Below, one piece after another: positions 23,264 through 35,469 of a stretch of 64,000 nt of DNA. Each line of letters begins with the position of its first letter. Within the stretch, counting starts at the first letter, position 1. The notes beneath the pieces are model-generated. The model saw only the letters and a list, made by a program, of their open reading frames with translations. It searched no databases and was not told the origin of the DNA. The stretch comes from Anthonomus grandis grandis (lineage: Eukaryota; Arthropoda; Insecta; Coleoptera; Curculionidae), in the NCBI RefSeq assembly GCF_022605725.1, contig NC_065548.1, positions 13,673,644-13,737,643 of the forward strand, read 5' to 3'. A program made the position numbers and the translations under genes.

Positions 23264-23500
23264 CTTCTAAAATCAAAATATAAAAACCAAAAATAAAAAT
23301 AACAACAAAACCCACAATAACAATCAGTTGTGCCACTTCTTGCGCCGAGAACCCAAATCAAAATAACGCCAACCGCGAATTATCCAAACCACTTATTTCT
23401 TCAGGAACTCACATTTAATTCTTTTTAAATCTTTACGGTTCTCTTTCCCACTCGGCGGGACACCATTAGGTGCAACAGAGAAAAACAAAAAGTACATTAT
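23264..23500 (-). other. Candidate 5' non-coding exon (minus strand)
   Basis: On the minus strand AGAAG/GTAAGTTTATT at 23,264 is a perfect donor consensus. The 230 bases upstream of it are less AT-rich than all neighbours and have no long ORF. Fly ebony, as I recall, has a non-coding first exon split from the ATG exon by a large intron, and the ebony ATG here directly follows an acceptor-like sequence 18 kb away on the same strand. The link to ebony is inference only. Part of an LTR element leader (GCGCAAGAAGTGGCACAAC) is an alternative. Confidence 0.25.
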
Positions 23501-23714
23501 ACGTTTGTCTTTACCGTCGTTTATTGGTACACGGCGCGAGTTATGATTTTAATGTACGCATGGTTCTATATGGTGTACCAAAAAAGGCTTATTTTTTATT
23601 TAATAATTTAACAAAAGTATTTTTTATATAAGTCACAATCACAATAAATCACAAAATGTGCAAAAATTAAAATTGCATTAATTGCGCAGGGGTATTTTTT
23701 TGACAAGAGACCAA

Positions 23715-26700
23715 TGACTATCAATGTGACACAACCAGGGCTATAACAATGTTAATTTAATATGAATTTCAATTATTTATTAATTCAGGGTTGTTACAAA
23801 CTAGATAATTATGTACTTATTTTGTTATTCCGCAACATTTGCTTGGATCGCTGAAGATAAACAATGTTACTGATTTACATTAATTTTTATGTAGTTTTCT
23901 TCTTCATGTACCTTTATGCAAATAATAATTTTCTTATATATTTTAAGATCAGCTTCAAGTTAAATTTTCTCAGCTTCTAGCGCATTAATCAGTCTGCTTT
24001 ATTAGCAAAAAGTATGATAGGTGCATTTGAAACAATAATGCGAAATATAACTGAAAAAACATTTTCATCATTTATAATGGGTCTAAAATGGGTACATCTT
24101 AGACTAATAAATCACATGTATCTAAGAATTATTTAAAATCAATTTCTACTGCATTAAAATTTTTAACAACAGGTTTAATGGTCTAGAATAATTATCATAT
24201 TTTCTACGTAGTTGAGCATCACTTTATTTACGATTGTTACGCACTGGGATAAATAATATAAATATGCCTAAAAATGAATTAAATATCAAAATTGTTTATC
24301 CATATTTTTTGTGTTTCTATCAGGTTTAATTATAGGTTAAATAATCCCGAAATATAAATTTCTTTACGTTCTTACGTAGTTAAATTAACTCCAAATAGAG
24401 AGCATAATTTTATTGCCATTCTAAGACGCACAGTCATGTCAAAAACCGAAAAAGGCCATTTTTTTTGTCAAATTTTTGTTATTCTTTCAATTTCTATCAT
24501 ATTTTATGTTTTTAATCATAGACTAAAAATGTCATGAAATTTTATTTTTCTTAGACTCATTAGGAACGAGTATCATTTAATTTCGATCCTTCATAAATAC
24601 AAAATATTCTTTCAATATTGAATCTAATATTAGATATTTAGATTCTATGTAAAATTCTAAAAAAGTTTAATGGATAACACGATATACTTTGAGCTATAGA
24701 TAGAGTCAGAACTATCTGAGATAGAAACGGCTTGTTTGATTTTTTTTAAATTGTTTATTGGCCAATTTGGAAAATATTACAACTTTTTTTATTCTTATAT
24801 AAAATACGTAATTTCTACTAAAAGCGGTAAAATTCTTGCTGATACTAAAAATATTAACAACTTAAAAACGACGGATAAACTGTTCCCTATGAAATATTTT
24901 TCCTGTGACCACCCTATTTTATACGTACATACTTCACAAATATGTTCAACATACGCAAAAAGTGTTTTCAAAATGTGCCCCTATATAGAGTGAAAAAAAA
25001 AGAATAAAGGAAGAAAAAAGGATAAAGCGAGCATATATAGGTATTTGGCGAATGTTTCGGAACAATGATCCATCCATCTAATATAAAGGGTGTCCCACTT
25101 AAGATTAATACAAACTAATATCTTGGTTGTTTGTTAAGCGATTTTTTTCATTTAGGTAGGAGGCTGTATGGTTATAAAGGGTAAAAAATCCGATACCTCA
25201 TAGACGTACGTTTTAATGGAGTTTGATATTTTTCGATTCAAGATAAAACTACCTATAGGACACTATTGATTTCAAATCTATTTAATTACATTGAATTCTC
25301 CTTACTTAAGATATTTAGGTTCTAATTTTGATAAATATTGATACAAGATGTGTCATTAAAATAATACATTATTATTATAATTTTTTTAAGTATGTACATG
25401 CTTACGATGCCAGTGGATAAAAAAAAAAACTAAAACAACATCTTTTCTTTCATAAATTCTTAAGCAAACGTTTGGAAATTATTTTCTAGAATTTTGTTCA
25501 CACATTTCAAGTCTTCTTCAAGTTTTCAAATCTTCTAATGTTCATAGACGGTTTTATAAACTTTATTTTTGATAGCACCCCACAGAAAGAATATTAAAGC
25601 TGTCAGACTGTTACGAAATACTCTGTGAAATTTGAAGCCTGAAAATGATTCGATGATCGAATTTTCAATCAACAGTGTAACCAAGTCCACTAATACATAA
25701 AACTTTGTTAAGTCATTTAGTAAATTCTTAAAGTCATTTACGTCAGTTAATGCTAAGTCTTTTAAAAGATTTTTGTGAGTAATATACTCACAGAACTTTG
25801 ATTTTTATGGAACCATTCCTTAGATCAGCAACGTTTTTGCTTTTTGAGTTTAATTAACTTTCACTATCATATCCAACAGCTGCCTCCAAATATTGGTTAG
25901 ACAATTTCAATTTTCCAATTGGAACACTATCAATATGCTCTATAAGGGAGGTCTTGCACAAATGCCAAATATTGACGCGTGAACGCTCAATATTATTATG
26001 CAATAAGTATTGAAGGTTTGGGTTGGGGATTCTTCAAAATCATACTCACTTAAACGAATAGTAAAGACGCTACAATATCGACTAAAAATTAATCAAGTGT
26101 TAATTTTCTGCTAATTTTTTTATTAGAATATTTTAATTAGAAGCCTATTCTATTCGTTCGAAAGCCTTATAAACATCGATATCATCATATATCAATAATA
26201 AAATTATAAGATAAGTAGAAAATTGATAGGCAGATATTGTAAGGCTCTGCCAATCAGAAAGAAAAAAGTCTAATAAGGTTAAGTCTGGGGACCATAAGAC
26301 TTCCAGTTTAAATAATTCCTTGGTCTGAATTAACTGTTTATTTTACACCTCTTTTACAGCCTAATTTTTTGTTGGTAATTTAACTTCAATATTTTTTGAT
26401 ACCGTAAAAGCCAGCAGATTATATGCCCTTTAAAATGATGATCATAATAGCCATTTGACTTACCAATGTTTAAGGTCGAAAAATATTCATTATGAACACA
26501 CATTTTTGCCTACTCTTGTGTCATACGATGGAGGGGGGAGGTTCCTATTTGAGAGATCAAAGTGAAGTTAACTGAAGGTGAGGACGTGATTGACAGAACA
26601 AGCAGAAGAAACGACTTAAAAAAAGAAAGAGAAAAAGTAAAAGTCAGACAAGGAAATTGCATCTTAAACCAACTTACTTGCTCATTTTTTTTCATCTTGA

Positions 26701-26961
26701 AAACGTAAACTTCAAATTAAAATATTAAAAAAAAACATCATACTAAAATAGCCAGCATGACTAGGCAATGTGAAACCCATTGTACTTGTCTTCTTAATGC
26801 TACTTGTTTCTCGTTATCTTGTGTTTTAACAGTACTATTTCTATTGCATTTCTATCGCTAATACAATCTTTTTAATTGTAATGTCGTAAAACGATTTTTA
26901 TATTGTTCTTTGCTTTTTTTGGCCTTGTAGTCAGGTCTGCATTTACATTGTTGTTATAAGG
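23715..26961. repeat. Tandem duplication, copy 1
   Basis: Copy 1 consists of block A1 (23,715-24,485), a unique stretch (24,486-26,208) and block B1 (26,209-26,961). It is followed without a gap by copy 2, whose A2 and B2 are nearly identical. Block A1 has about 100 bases (near 23,890-24,000) missing from A2. The unique stretch carries a transposase relic. No conserved ORF: the minus-strand frame at 26,510-26,695 is broken by a base-count change in B2, so it is not under coding constraint. Confidence 0.85.
25080..25640 (-). mobile_element. DDE_3 transposase C-terminal relic
   Basis: Minus strand near 25,615-25,540 reads LTALIFFLWGAIKNKVYKTV, the block LTxLDFFLWGxxKxKVYxT that ends the DDE domain of mariner-like insect transposases, followed by LEEDLKCVNKILENN. 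The left boundary may be AAAGGGTGTCCCACTTAAG near 25,086, a terminus type I recall for this family. Only this C-terminal piece is recognisable. It lies in the part of duplication copy 1 that copy 2 lacks. Confidence 0.55.
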
Positions 26962-28579
26962 TGACTATCAATGTGACACAACCAGGGCTATAACAATGTT
27001 AATTTAATATGAATTTCAATTATTTATTAATTCAGGGTTGTTACAAACTAGATAATTATGTACTTTTTTGTTATTCAGCAACATTTGCTTGGATCGCTGA
27101 AGATAAACAATGTTACTGATTTACATTGATTTTTATTCTGCCTTATTAGCAAAAAAAGTATGATAGGTGAATTTGGAACAATAATGCGAAATATAACTGA
27201 AAAAACATTTTCATCATTTATAATGGGTCTAAAATGGGTACATCTTAGACTAATAAATCACATCTATCCAAAAATTAGTTAAAATCAATTTCTACTGCAA
27301 TAAAATTTTTACTTACAGCTTTAATGGTCTAGAATAATTATCATATTTCCTACGTAGTTAAGCATCACTTTATTAACGATTGTTAATGCCACTGGGATAA
27401 ATAATATAAATATGCCTAAAAATGAATTAAATATCAAAATTTTTTATCCATATTTTTTGTGTTTCTATCAGGTTTAGTTATAGGTTAAATAATCCCGAAA
27501 TATAAATTTCTTTACGTTCTTACGTAGTTAAATTAACTCCAAATAAAGAGCATAATTTTATTGCCATTCTAAGACGCACAGTCATGTCAAAAACAGAAAA
27601 AGGCCATTTTTTTGTCAAATTTTTGTTATTCAGTTACAAAGCGTTAAAAGATAGGTACCTATACAAAAGGATTAAAAGTATTTATTTAGTATTTAATCTC
27701 TTTCAAAATAAACGCATTTAATCCGTGAAAATTAAATTCATAAATATTATAAGTACCTGCGCCTATGAACTACCACGAAATGTAGCCAAACAGAACGGAA
27801 TTCCCCAGTTTATTGCTCTATACACTTCTGAAATAGAGTATAGATAAGTAGAAAATTGATAGGCAGATATTGTAAGGCTCTGCCAATCAGAAAGAAAAAA
27901 GTCTAATAAGGTTAAGTCTGGGGACCATAAGACTTCCAGTTTAAATAATTCCTTGGTCTGAATTAACTGTTTATTTTACACCTCTTTTACAGCCTAATTT
28001 TTTGTTGGTAATTTAACTTCAATATTTTTTGATACTGTAAAAGCCAGCAGATTATATGCCCTTTAAAATGATGATCATAATAGCCATTTGACTTACCAAT
28101 GTTTAAGGTCGAAAAATATTCATTATGAACACACATTTTTGCCTACTCTTGTGTCATACGATGGAGGGGGGAGGTTCCTATTTGAGAGATCAAAGTGAAG
28201 TTAACTGAAGGTGAGGACGTGATTGACAGAACAAGCAGAAGAAACGACTTAAAAAAAGAAAGAGAAAAAGAAAAAAGTCAGACAAGGAAATTGCATCTTA
28301 AACCAACTTACTTGCTCATTTTTTTTTTCATCTTGAAAACGTAAACTTCAAATTAAAATATTAAAAAAAAAACATCATACTAAAATAGCCAGCATCTTAA
28401 TGTTGTCTTCTTAATGCTACTTGTTTCTCGTTATCTTGTGTTTTAACAGTACTATTTCTATTGCATTTCTATCGCTAATACAATCTTTTTAATTGTAATG
28501 TCGTAAAACGATTTTTATATTGTTCTTTGCTTTTTTTTGGCCTTGTAGTCAGGTCTGCATTTACATTGTTGTTATAAGG
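26962..28579. repeat. Tandem duplication, copy 2
   Basis: Block A2 (26,962-27,631) and B2 (27,842-28,579) repeat A1 and B1 in the same order with few differences; a 210-base segment (27,632-27,841) replaces the 1,723 bases between A1 and B1. The junction B1/A2 (TTGTTATAAG/GTGACTATC) marks the point of tandem joining. Confidence 0.85.
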
Positions 28580-28624
28580 CTTAGGTAATAAATGACGTGA
28601 CTTTCAGTATTTTTTTTATTGGGC

Positions 28625-28860
28625 CACCATATATAAATTGTAAACGTCTCAGTCACACCAGGTCAGTTCTTTCATTCTTTTTTAATTTATCGAGTCGAGG
28701 GGTCTCCCATACGTAACCGTTTAGGAGAAATAATGGTCATCGTCGTGTTGGGAAATTCCGCTTTTTAGTAGTAGTCGTCGGTAGCGGCTAGCGGGAAATT
28801 AAATTATCGAAGAAAATTATTCATTCTTTGCACTATTTGATAAATGTGCTAACTCATTGT
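28625..28860 (+). promoter_or_regulatory. Candidate core promoter (TATA and initiator)
   Basis: CATATATAAATT at 28,629-28,639 is followed by two arthropod-type initiators, TCAGTC (28,649) and TCAGTT (28,663). The second places the start A 35 bases after the TATA box. The sequence downstream is GC-richer than its surroundings and has only a very short ORF (MVIVVLGNSAF). No coding exon could be assigned. It could be a 5' exon, a non-coding transcript or a solo LTR. Confidence 0.35.
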
Positions 28861-30085
28861 TTTCTGGGTTTTTTCTTTTTTTTTTTTGAATAAAAGCTAT
28901 GTCGAAAACACATTTTGGTTTCTAAATCTTTTTTTTTTTAATTAGTTAACTCTTGAAGACCGTTTAAGAAGTTGACTTTTCTACGCCACAATATGAACGC
29001 GGCACTCGCTAATAATATACGTTAAACAATTTTTCAATTAAAACATATTAAATTAAATCAGAGCTTAATGGAGGCACAATCGGGTTGCCTAATTGGATAA
29101 TTGCTTAAATCCTCATTAATTTATCAATTTTATTATATTTGCTACCGTATATAGGATGCTTGCAATTAAATTGAAGATATGGATGTTTATTAATAAAGAG
29201 TAAGAAATATTGAATTTCTTCATTGAATATATTAAAATTTTATCTCTTTTAAAATTGTGTTATGAAAATTGTTATTTTAGTATTTAGTTTTAGTGAACCT
29301 CAGGCTGGAATGGCTACTAAGGCAAGAATAAAAGATTAAAAGAAAGATTTTTTTGCCTGCATTCTTATTGTATTTTTGTGTGTAACAACTTTTTTAACTT
29401 TTTGTTTTTATAAATTTATTTGTTTTTAAGGCATTCACGAAGTGAAACAATTTTTCAATAAAAATGCAACAATATCTTGAAAAATTAATTTTAGAAAAAA
29501 ATTTCTAATTCTTTAAAGTGTTCGCAATACACCACAATTTTTTCGAATTTTTAAATTTATAAATAATACTCTTTATTTAGTACAACGTAATCAAGCATTT
29601 AAAATTTTAAATAATGGACGTGACGAATTTCTGTAGTCAAAAGTTTTGTATCGAAACTTTCCTGCATTTTATAGATGTTTTTTTAAAATTTCTTAAATAT
29701 TGATAGTTTACGAGATATCAGCAAAAAATGAAATATGTTGTTTTTTTTCCACGTTAAATTGTTTTATATATTTTGCAATTTTTTATAAATATATACATAC
29801 TTTACTGATATAATACTCGATATTATTTTACATCAAGTGAGCTATCATATTTTTGGGACGCTTACTATGTTGGAAATTTTTAAATATTATTTACTAACTA
29901 TTATTATTTACTAGATTAAACAAAGTAATATAGTTTAGTTAATATAATTAATTAGCTAAAAGTAAAAAAAATATTGATTTTTTAAAGTTTTTTGCTTAAA
30001 TATCTTCATTTTATTTCTCTAATAATAATAATACTAATATATATACAAATGAAAATCGGTATAAATAAATGTAAAATATAACATA
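28861..30085. other. No gene recognised
   Basis: Strongly AT-rich with poly-T tracts; nothing supported on either strand. Confidence 0.45.
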
Positions 30086-30089
30086 TCAA

Positions 30090-31135
30090 AAAGGGCAAGT
30101 GGAATGAAAGTGGGAACGGAGAAACCATAAACGATAAAATATAAGATAATATGACAGAAACCTAATCTTACAAATATCTTGGTTTCTAACAAAATACCAA
30201 GATAAATCACACAGAAATAAAGTCACCATTAAAGGAACACTTTATTCTCGTAACCTCTTCAAAGCCATTAACACATTTGGAATCCCAATACTCACATACT
30301 CATTTGGATGGACAGAAGCTTACCTAGAAAATATACTCATGAGATCTCGAGCTCACGAAATATAGAAAACACCATCTTAATTCTTGTAAAAAGTTACAAT
30401 AAACAGAAAACAAGGAGGAAGAAGGATACTAGATACCAAAGCACTATACAAAATAGATCAAGCAATTTTGGAAATTCTTCCTTTGTAAAGAAACATTCCT
30501 TCACCGGGAAGTCTGTAAAGCTGACAAAAATTGCAGATCTCTTTATGCATCATCAGCCAGTCATTCATCGGATATGTATATTATTGTATATCTCTGCTTT
30601 TTTATAAAGCAAAGATCCGGACATACAAACCGATGTACATATGTAAAATCTTAGCAGGCAAAGAATACACCGAGAGACACAACATAGCAGGAAAAATTAT
30701 TCATCAGGCACTCGCAAAGACATATAGGCTCATCAAAGAAGAATAATTAGTATATTACAAATATTTTTCATCCACGAATGACTAGACATCGTTTTCCAAA
30801 ACAAAAAATAACAAATCACCTATCTCACAGATCTATCAAAATTTGACCGCAACATTTAAACCAAATATAATGAAAAAAAGTATATGGAGTTAGCCACAGA
30901 AGCTCAGAGACTTTGGAAACCGAAAAAAGTAATTATTATACCACCCATTATTTTAACGACCGGCATCACCCCACATATCTTCAATACCCATCTTAAATAA
31001 CTTGGTATCAATCAAAACATTAATACAAACATATAGAAGTCTGTTATCCCTAAAACATGCAATATAATAGGATCTTTCCTTAATTCGATCAATATAAGAA
31101 AAAGAAATGCCAAATACTACTTGGTATTGGAATTA
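30090..31135 (+). mobile_element. Non-LTR relic of the R2-like group, RT C-terminus to endonuclease
   Basis: Across frames: KAINTFGIPILTYSFG near 30,270, GGRRILDTKALYKID near 30,415, ERHNIAGKIIHQALAKTYRL near 30,672, then ELATEAQRLWKPKKVIIIP near 30,890 and KTCNIIGSFL near 31,055. These blocks in this order match a family usually annotated as R2-type, with a C-terminal restriction-like endonuclease. Frames change repeatedly. The endonuclease PD motif itself is missing here but is present in a second fragment at 32.3-32.9 kb. Family placement is from memory. Confidence 0.65.
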
Positions 31136-31960
31136 TTGGATGTAGGTAATGTGGTGAAAAACTCAAAACCAGGGATGATATAACATCAAGATGTGTCATG
31201 TATTTAGAATTGTAGCTTTAGATTAGTTAAACCCGAACGTACACCATATGCAAGGCCTTGCCATAGATTAATACTTCTTAAATAAGAAATTGCCATAAGA
31301 ACCAATAGAAAACTGAACGTTGATTGACTGTTGCGCCCTATGAATGTCGAGGAGTAGTACTAACTGGAATTGAAAGTGGGTTTGTGACGTCATAATAGCG
31401 GGTAATTTAAATTTGATTACGGCGCCAAATTTGAATTTTGCTTCACTATGCCGGGCACTTAGTGGGAAATTTTAGGTTTCTTGGAAATTATAGTAGGCAA
31501 ATTAAAAAAATGTTAGATTAGGGCTTTTTTCTTGTTACCATATTAAATAAAGTCCTCAATTTGGCACTTTTTCTATTTACATACTAAAATTTCTGAAAGA
31601 CCCATACATTTCCTACTAGATACATAGGTTTAGATTTCAGAAATTGAACAAGAAATAATCACAAAATTTCTTATTATATTAGAAAAAAATATTGTAGCAA
31701 AAAATTTACAAATTATACAATAAAAATGAACTGTAATGAGCTTGTTAAAACAGTAACTAAATATAAAAATTCTTCCAAATTGCATAATCTATAAAGTTAC
31801 ACCTTCATTTAATTATAGGAACTTGGTTGTATGAAGAACAAACTTTGTAAAGTAGGATTTGTTCAGGGTAATATAAAAGGTTATAATGAATGTGTAAAAA
31901 AGGTCAATAAAAATTTAATTAAATCACCAAGAAATTACAGCGTACTCAATTCACCAGTAA
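31136..31960. other. No gene recognised
   Basis: AT-rich apart from a short GC-richer stretch near 31,330-31,450 (GTGACGTCATAATAGCGGG), which contains a CRE-like TGACGTCA. No ORF. Confidence 0.4.
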
Positions 31961-31969
31961 TGTTCCTTA

Positions 31970-32180
31970 GTAAATATTATAAATTAAATAACAATCAATA
32001 AATTAGTAATGAAGGACTCCAAGATTTGTATAGAATCCAAAAATGCTCATGCATTGAAACTGCTGAAATTGCTCTTACCGCCATCTTTATGTCAAGGAGT
32101 AGAAGCTTTTTCAGTGTTCCGTAAATCGCCCGAGCTTTGAAGGCCCTGGACCTTACATTTGCTATGACGCTAGGCACTCC
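31970..32180 (-). mobile_element. Possible RTE-like RT relic
   Basis: The minus-strand frame 32,177-31,995 contains RAFKARAIYGTLKKLLLLDI, similar to the post-palm block (RIxxARxxFxxLKKLLxSxDI) of RTE/L2-like RTs. It is short and unsupported by neighbouring blocks. Confidence 0.35.
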
Positions 32181-32334
32181 GTAACAACTTAATCTATGTT
32201 AAAATAGAATTCGAGCACGTTTAGTTTTGGCAGTCTTTTTTGTAAGAATAGTTTTACGATGTTAGCCTATTTTCCTAAAAGTAAATACATATTAAAATCG
32301 TTGTGCTGTTTACTTAAAACACAACAGATGGAGT

Positions 32335-32880
32335 GAAACAAAATACATGGAAAGACATGACCAAGTAGCAAGTATCGTACACCCATCAGAAGACTTATAA
32401 ATCGTACCTAATCCAAAACGAAGACACATTATACCAATATAAACCCAATTTTGTAAATGAACGAAGTCTTAACATTAAAATGTATCGGGACAAGGGCACG
32501 CTAACAAATAAAACAATTCAACACAACAGGCCAGACCTAACATTAATTGACAAAAACAATAAAACAATTTACATGATCGACGTAGCCCCCAAATAACCAA
32601 AGTACGAAGAAAAAATCCAAGGATATGAACCACTGGCGCAAGAAATCCGATAATTATAGGAAACCGATAGAGCTGACACTCTTGTAGTAAGTATCTGAAT
32701 CGTTGGCATTGTACATGCCTAAAAACATTAAAGATGAACTTTCTGAAATAAAAATACTTTAGAAGACCGACGTGCAAATGTAAAAAGCAATAATCCTCCA
32801 GACAACGACGAGCATTATGAGGTACTTTCTCAATGGTAGCTCCAGGAGTACTCAGTTGGTCCATCAGTGAGTACTCCTGA
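32335..32880 (+). mobile_element. R2-like relic with restriction-like endonuclease motif
   Basis: The plus strand reads ERHDQVASIVH, then YQYKPNFVNE, and NKTIQHNRPDLTLIDKNNKT followed by IYMIDVAPK. RPD with a following D in IDVA is the PD-(D/E)xK-type endonuclease core of R2-group elements. Later ELATEA-like and KAIILQ blocks follow out of frame. Same family and orientation as 30.1-31.1 kb; the missing core there and the presence here suggest two decayed copies or one split one. The minus-strand frame 32,475-32,864 is a shadow. Confidence 0.65.
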
Positions 32881-33385
32881 TGGCAAATGCTATAAAGATC
32901 AGTGACTTACCTGAAATAAAGCTAATAGTAATAAATCTTATCTAAAAAGCCAGTAGAAAATATATGCACGTTATACAAATCGCTTTTATTATTGTCTACT
33001 ATTTATCTACGTGTACAGCCACTCTTGCAAGTAATAACTCTTACTTATACCTACAAGCTATATTAAAAACCAAATCGATATACCATATTTGTAGAAAGTT
33101 AGTATTTGCCTCATAAATCAGTCATAAATCCTAATTTTTGAAGATTTTTTTGAAATGTTTTTCTATTGTCCTTATAAGAGATGGTAATAAGTTAAAAGTC
33201 ATATTATGAAAATTATTATAGTTATGCTGGAAAGCCCCTAAGAATCCTAATGTTTATAACATTACAATGCATATAAAATTTAAAGAACATACAGTCAGGA
33301 ACCATTAATGCAAAAAGTGATGTCTGACAAGACACTCTAGGTTGGAATCCAGAGATACATCGGTCTATTCATTCGCTTTTAATCT
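32881..33385. other. No gene recognised
   Basis: AT-rich sequence without supported features. Confidence 0.4.
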
Positions 33386-33389
33386 TTAA

Positions 33390-33890
33390 ACACATCCAAT
33401 GCATATGATAATTTTTTCTAAAACAAAACAGGTGTGCAAATTCATCTATTGAGTTTATTGACAATATGTTCCTCAACGTACAATGCATAATTGCTAGAAA
33501 GCCTGGAAATCAGTCGCTAAAGATGTGCACTCCAACAGAGTGTACTACCTTAACTTGACTGAAATCCACTGCCTTAACTTCCGGAACTGACGTGCACATA
33601 AAGATTATTTTTATTTATTTGGATGGTAAAGTAGGCAAGTTTCGTTTTCTTGAGTTTAGGCTTATACGGGTTCCAAGGGTGCGTTATTTCTTCAGCAACT
33701 ATTGAGCAAGTTATTGAAAGATCAGGAGAAAGAGGCAAGCCAGATGTGTCAGCAACGTACTGGGAGACCAGACCAGTTAAAAATACAGAGGTCTGAGTAT
33801 TCATGTTCAACAAAAAGAGGATAGGCCAAGAATTGAACCCTGTGGCACTTCAGTCTTTATTGCTGGAGTTTGGAAAATATGTTTCTTGCT
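33390..33890 (-). mobile_element. Reverse transcriptase relic (non-LTR)
   Basis: Minus strand near 33,860 reads TEVPQGSILG, then LLNMNTQTSVFLTGLVSQYV and ADTSGLPLSPDLS: the GVPQGSILGPLLF box, the variable link, and a degenerate catalytic box in which Y-A-D-D has become Y-V-A-D. KPKLKKTKLAYF near 33,650 is the LKLNxxKTKxxxF block. About 80 codons remain open by chance. Confidence 0.6.
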
Positions 33891-34635
33891 ATTGTTTGTT
33901 ATACAAATATATTAAGTTCTTGGTGAAAGTTAGGTTTCTATTAGAAAAGCACATTTGCCTTTAGTTTCCTGTAACCTTGTTATAACTAATAGTCAAAAGG
34001 AATATCACATTTTCTATTAAGTGTCTTAGAATTAAAAGTAAAATCTTTTGAAAAATCACCTTTTTCTTGTTTACTTAATGGCATAGGCATTAACGTCAAT
34101 TTTAGAACTATTATTATTGATGTACCAGACTGAGAAGCTAACATGACGATATAGGTATAAAAGTTGTCGAAAAAATTTTAACATATTTTAAAAATTCGTT
34201 GTCAATATATTTCGTTTTTATCTTAATTTTGCAAGTAAGACTAATTCTAATTTTTTGTTTCACTTTTAGTCAGACTTTCTAACTCTACTCTACTAAAACG
34301 CCACCGCCCTAAATACCTTAAGTTAAATTATTAACCCTCCATAAAACGAATCAGAGGATAGTCACAATTAACCCTCTAAAGGAAATTCTCGACGGAGATT
34401 TAAACTTTTCTAGAGGGAAACAATTACTCCGGTCGGCACATGTATATATATCTTCGGGGGTGTTTTACACCGAAAGCACTAATTTTCAATTACTTTAAGT
34501 AAATGAAACGTCTTGCTTTGCTAATTTGCTGTAATTTCTTGTTATACGGATACGAGAATTTTATTACGTATAAAAAGATTTAACTGATGAATCTCAATCC
34601 TGGTGAGATTAGATCTTATTAAACATTAGAGTTTT
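33891..34635. other. No gene recognised
   Basis: Intergenic. A GC-richer patch at 34,290-34,480 has a TATATATATC stretch but no initiator at a suitable distance. Confidence 0.35.
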
Positions 34636-34639
34636 ATTT

Positions 34640-35420
34640 TTATTTCATTCATTATTTACAGGCCGATGATCCATCAAAATCAACAAGTATAAGTATTTAT
34701 TATTTTATCATTTTTAAGCCAATAAATCTCCTCAATCTTTTTCATTATTTATAGACAGATTATCTCCTTAAGGGCTCATTAAAATCACTGTATTAATTTT
34801 TTTACCAATTTTAGGCTCAACGCGTATTTTCTCAATTACACAGTTTTTGTGTCATTGTTCACAGGTGAATGTTACTTCAAAAAACGTGACTAAATTAATA
34901 TTCATTATATTATCATCTTTAGCCCAATAATCTACATCACTTTTCATCAATATTTATTGACCGATTAACTAGTTTATGGGTCATTAAAATAATGATTATG
35001 ATCATTAAATTGTAATGATGATTTTACAATTTTTATTTTGTCATTTATACCAGTTTCTATCTTTGTTTACAGATCAATGAGTCCTTTAAATCACTTTTAT
35101 GCTTAGTCACAATTATTTTCATTATAATTTTTAGGCGTTTATTGGCTACATTTATGAATGTTATATCAATATTATTTGAATCCAAATTATAACCTTTAGT
35201 AGACATTTCTAGTAACATTTATTGTCCCGTTAAGGTGGTTTTCTTGCGAAATAGCATATTAATTTTTAAATATTTTTTTCCCTTAAGTGATTTCATGCTT
35301 ATTGGTTATTATACCGGTACTTGCTATAATTATGCGAATGCTATAATTAGAGTTCTCTATTGTGAAATGTATCAGTAAAATTGTTCTTTGCCTGCGGATC
35401 ATCTTAATTAAAAAGTACAA
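34640..35420. repeat. Decayed short-period tandem array (~95-115 bp)
   Basis: A block like CATTATTTACAGGCCGATGA, then TCATTAAAATCA, recurs near 34,648, 34,743, 34,854, 34,948, 35,062, 35,214 and 35,380, joined by ATTATTTTATCATTTTTAGG-like links. Intervals are mostly 94-114 bases. Copies are highly diverged. Confidence 0.6.
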
Positions 35421-35469
35421 TTATCTATAATGAACAAATGTTTTCTAGCAGTTATAGGTTGAATAGGAA

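Noticed and set aside
24736..24993. 85-codon plus-strand ORF
   Set aside because: No motif, AT-driven composition, and the region is absent from the second duplication copy.
26510..26695. 61-codon minus-strand ORF within duplication copy 1
   Set aside because: The same sequence in copy 2 differs by a number of bases not divisible by three, so the frame is not kept. Low-complexity content.
32475..32864. 129-codon minus-strand ORF
   Set aside because: Antisense to the R2-like endonuclease relic; Cys/Leu/Phe-rich composition arises from the complement.
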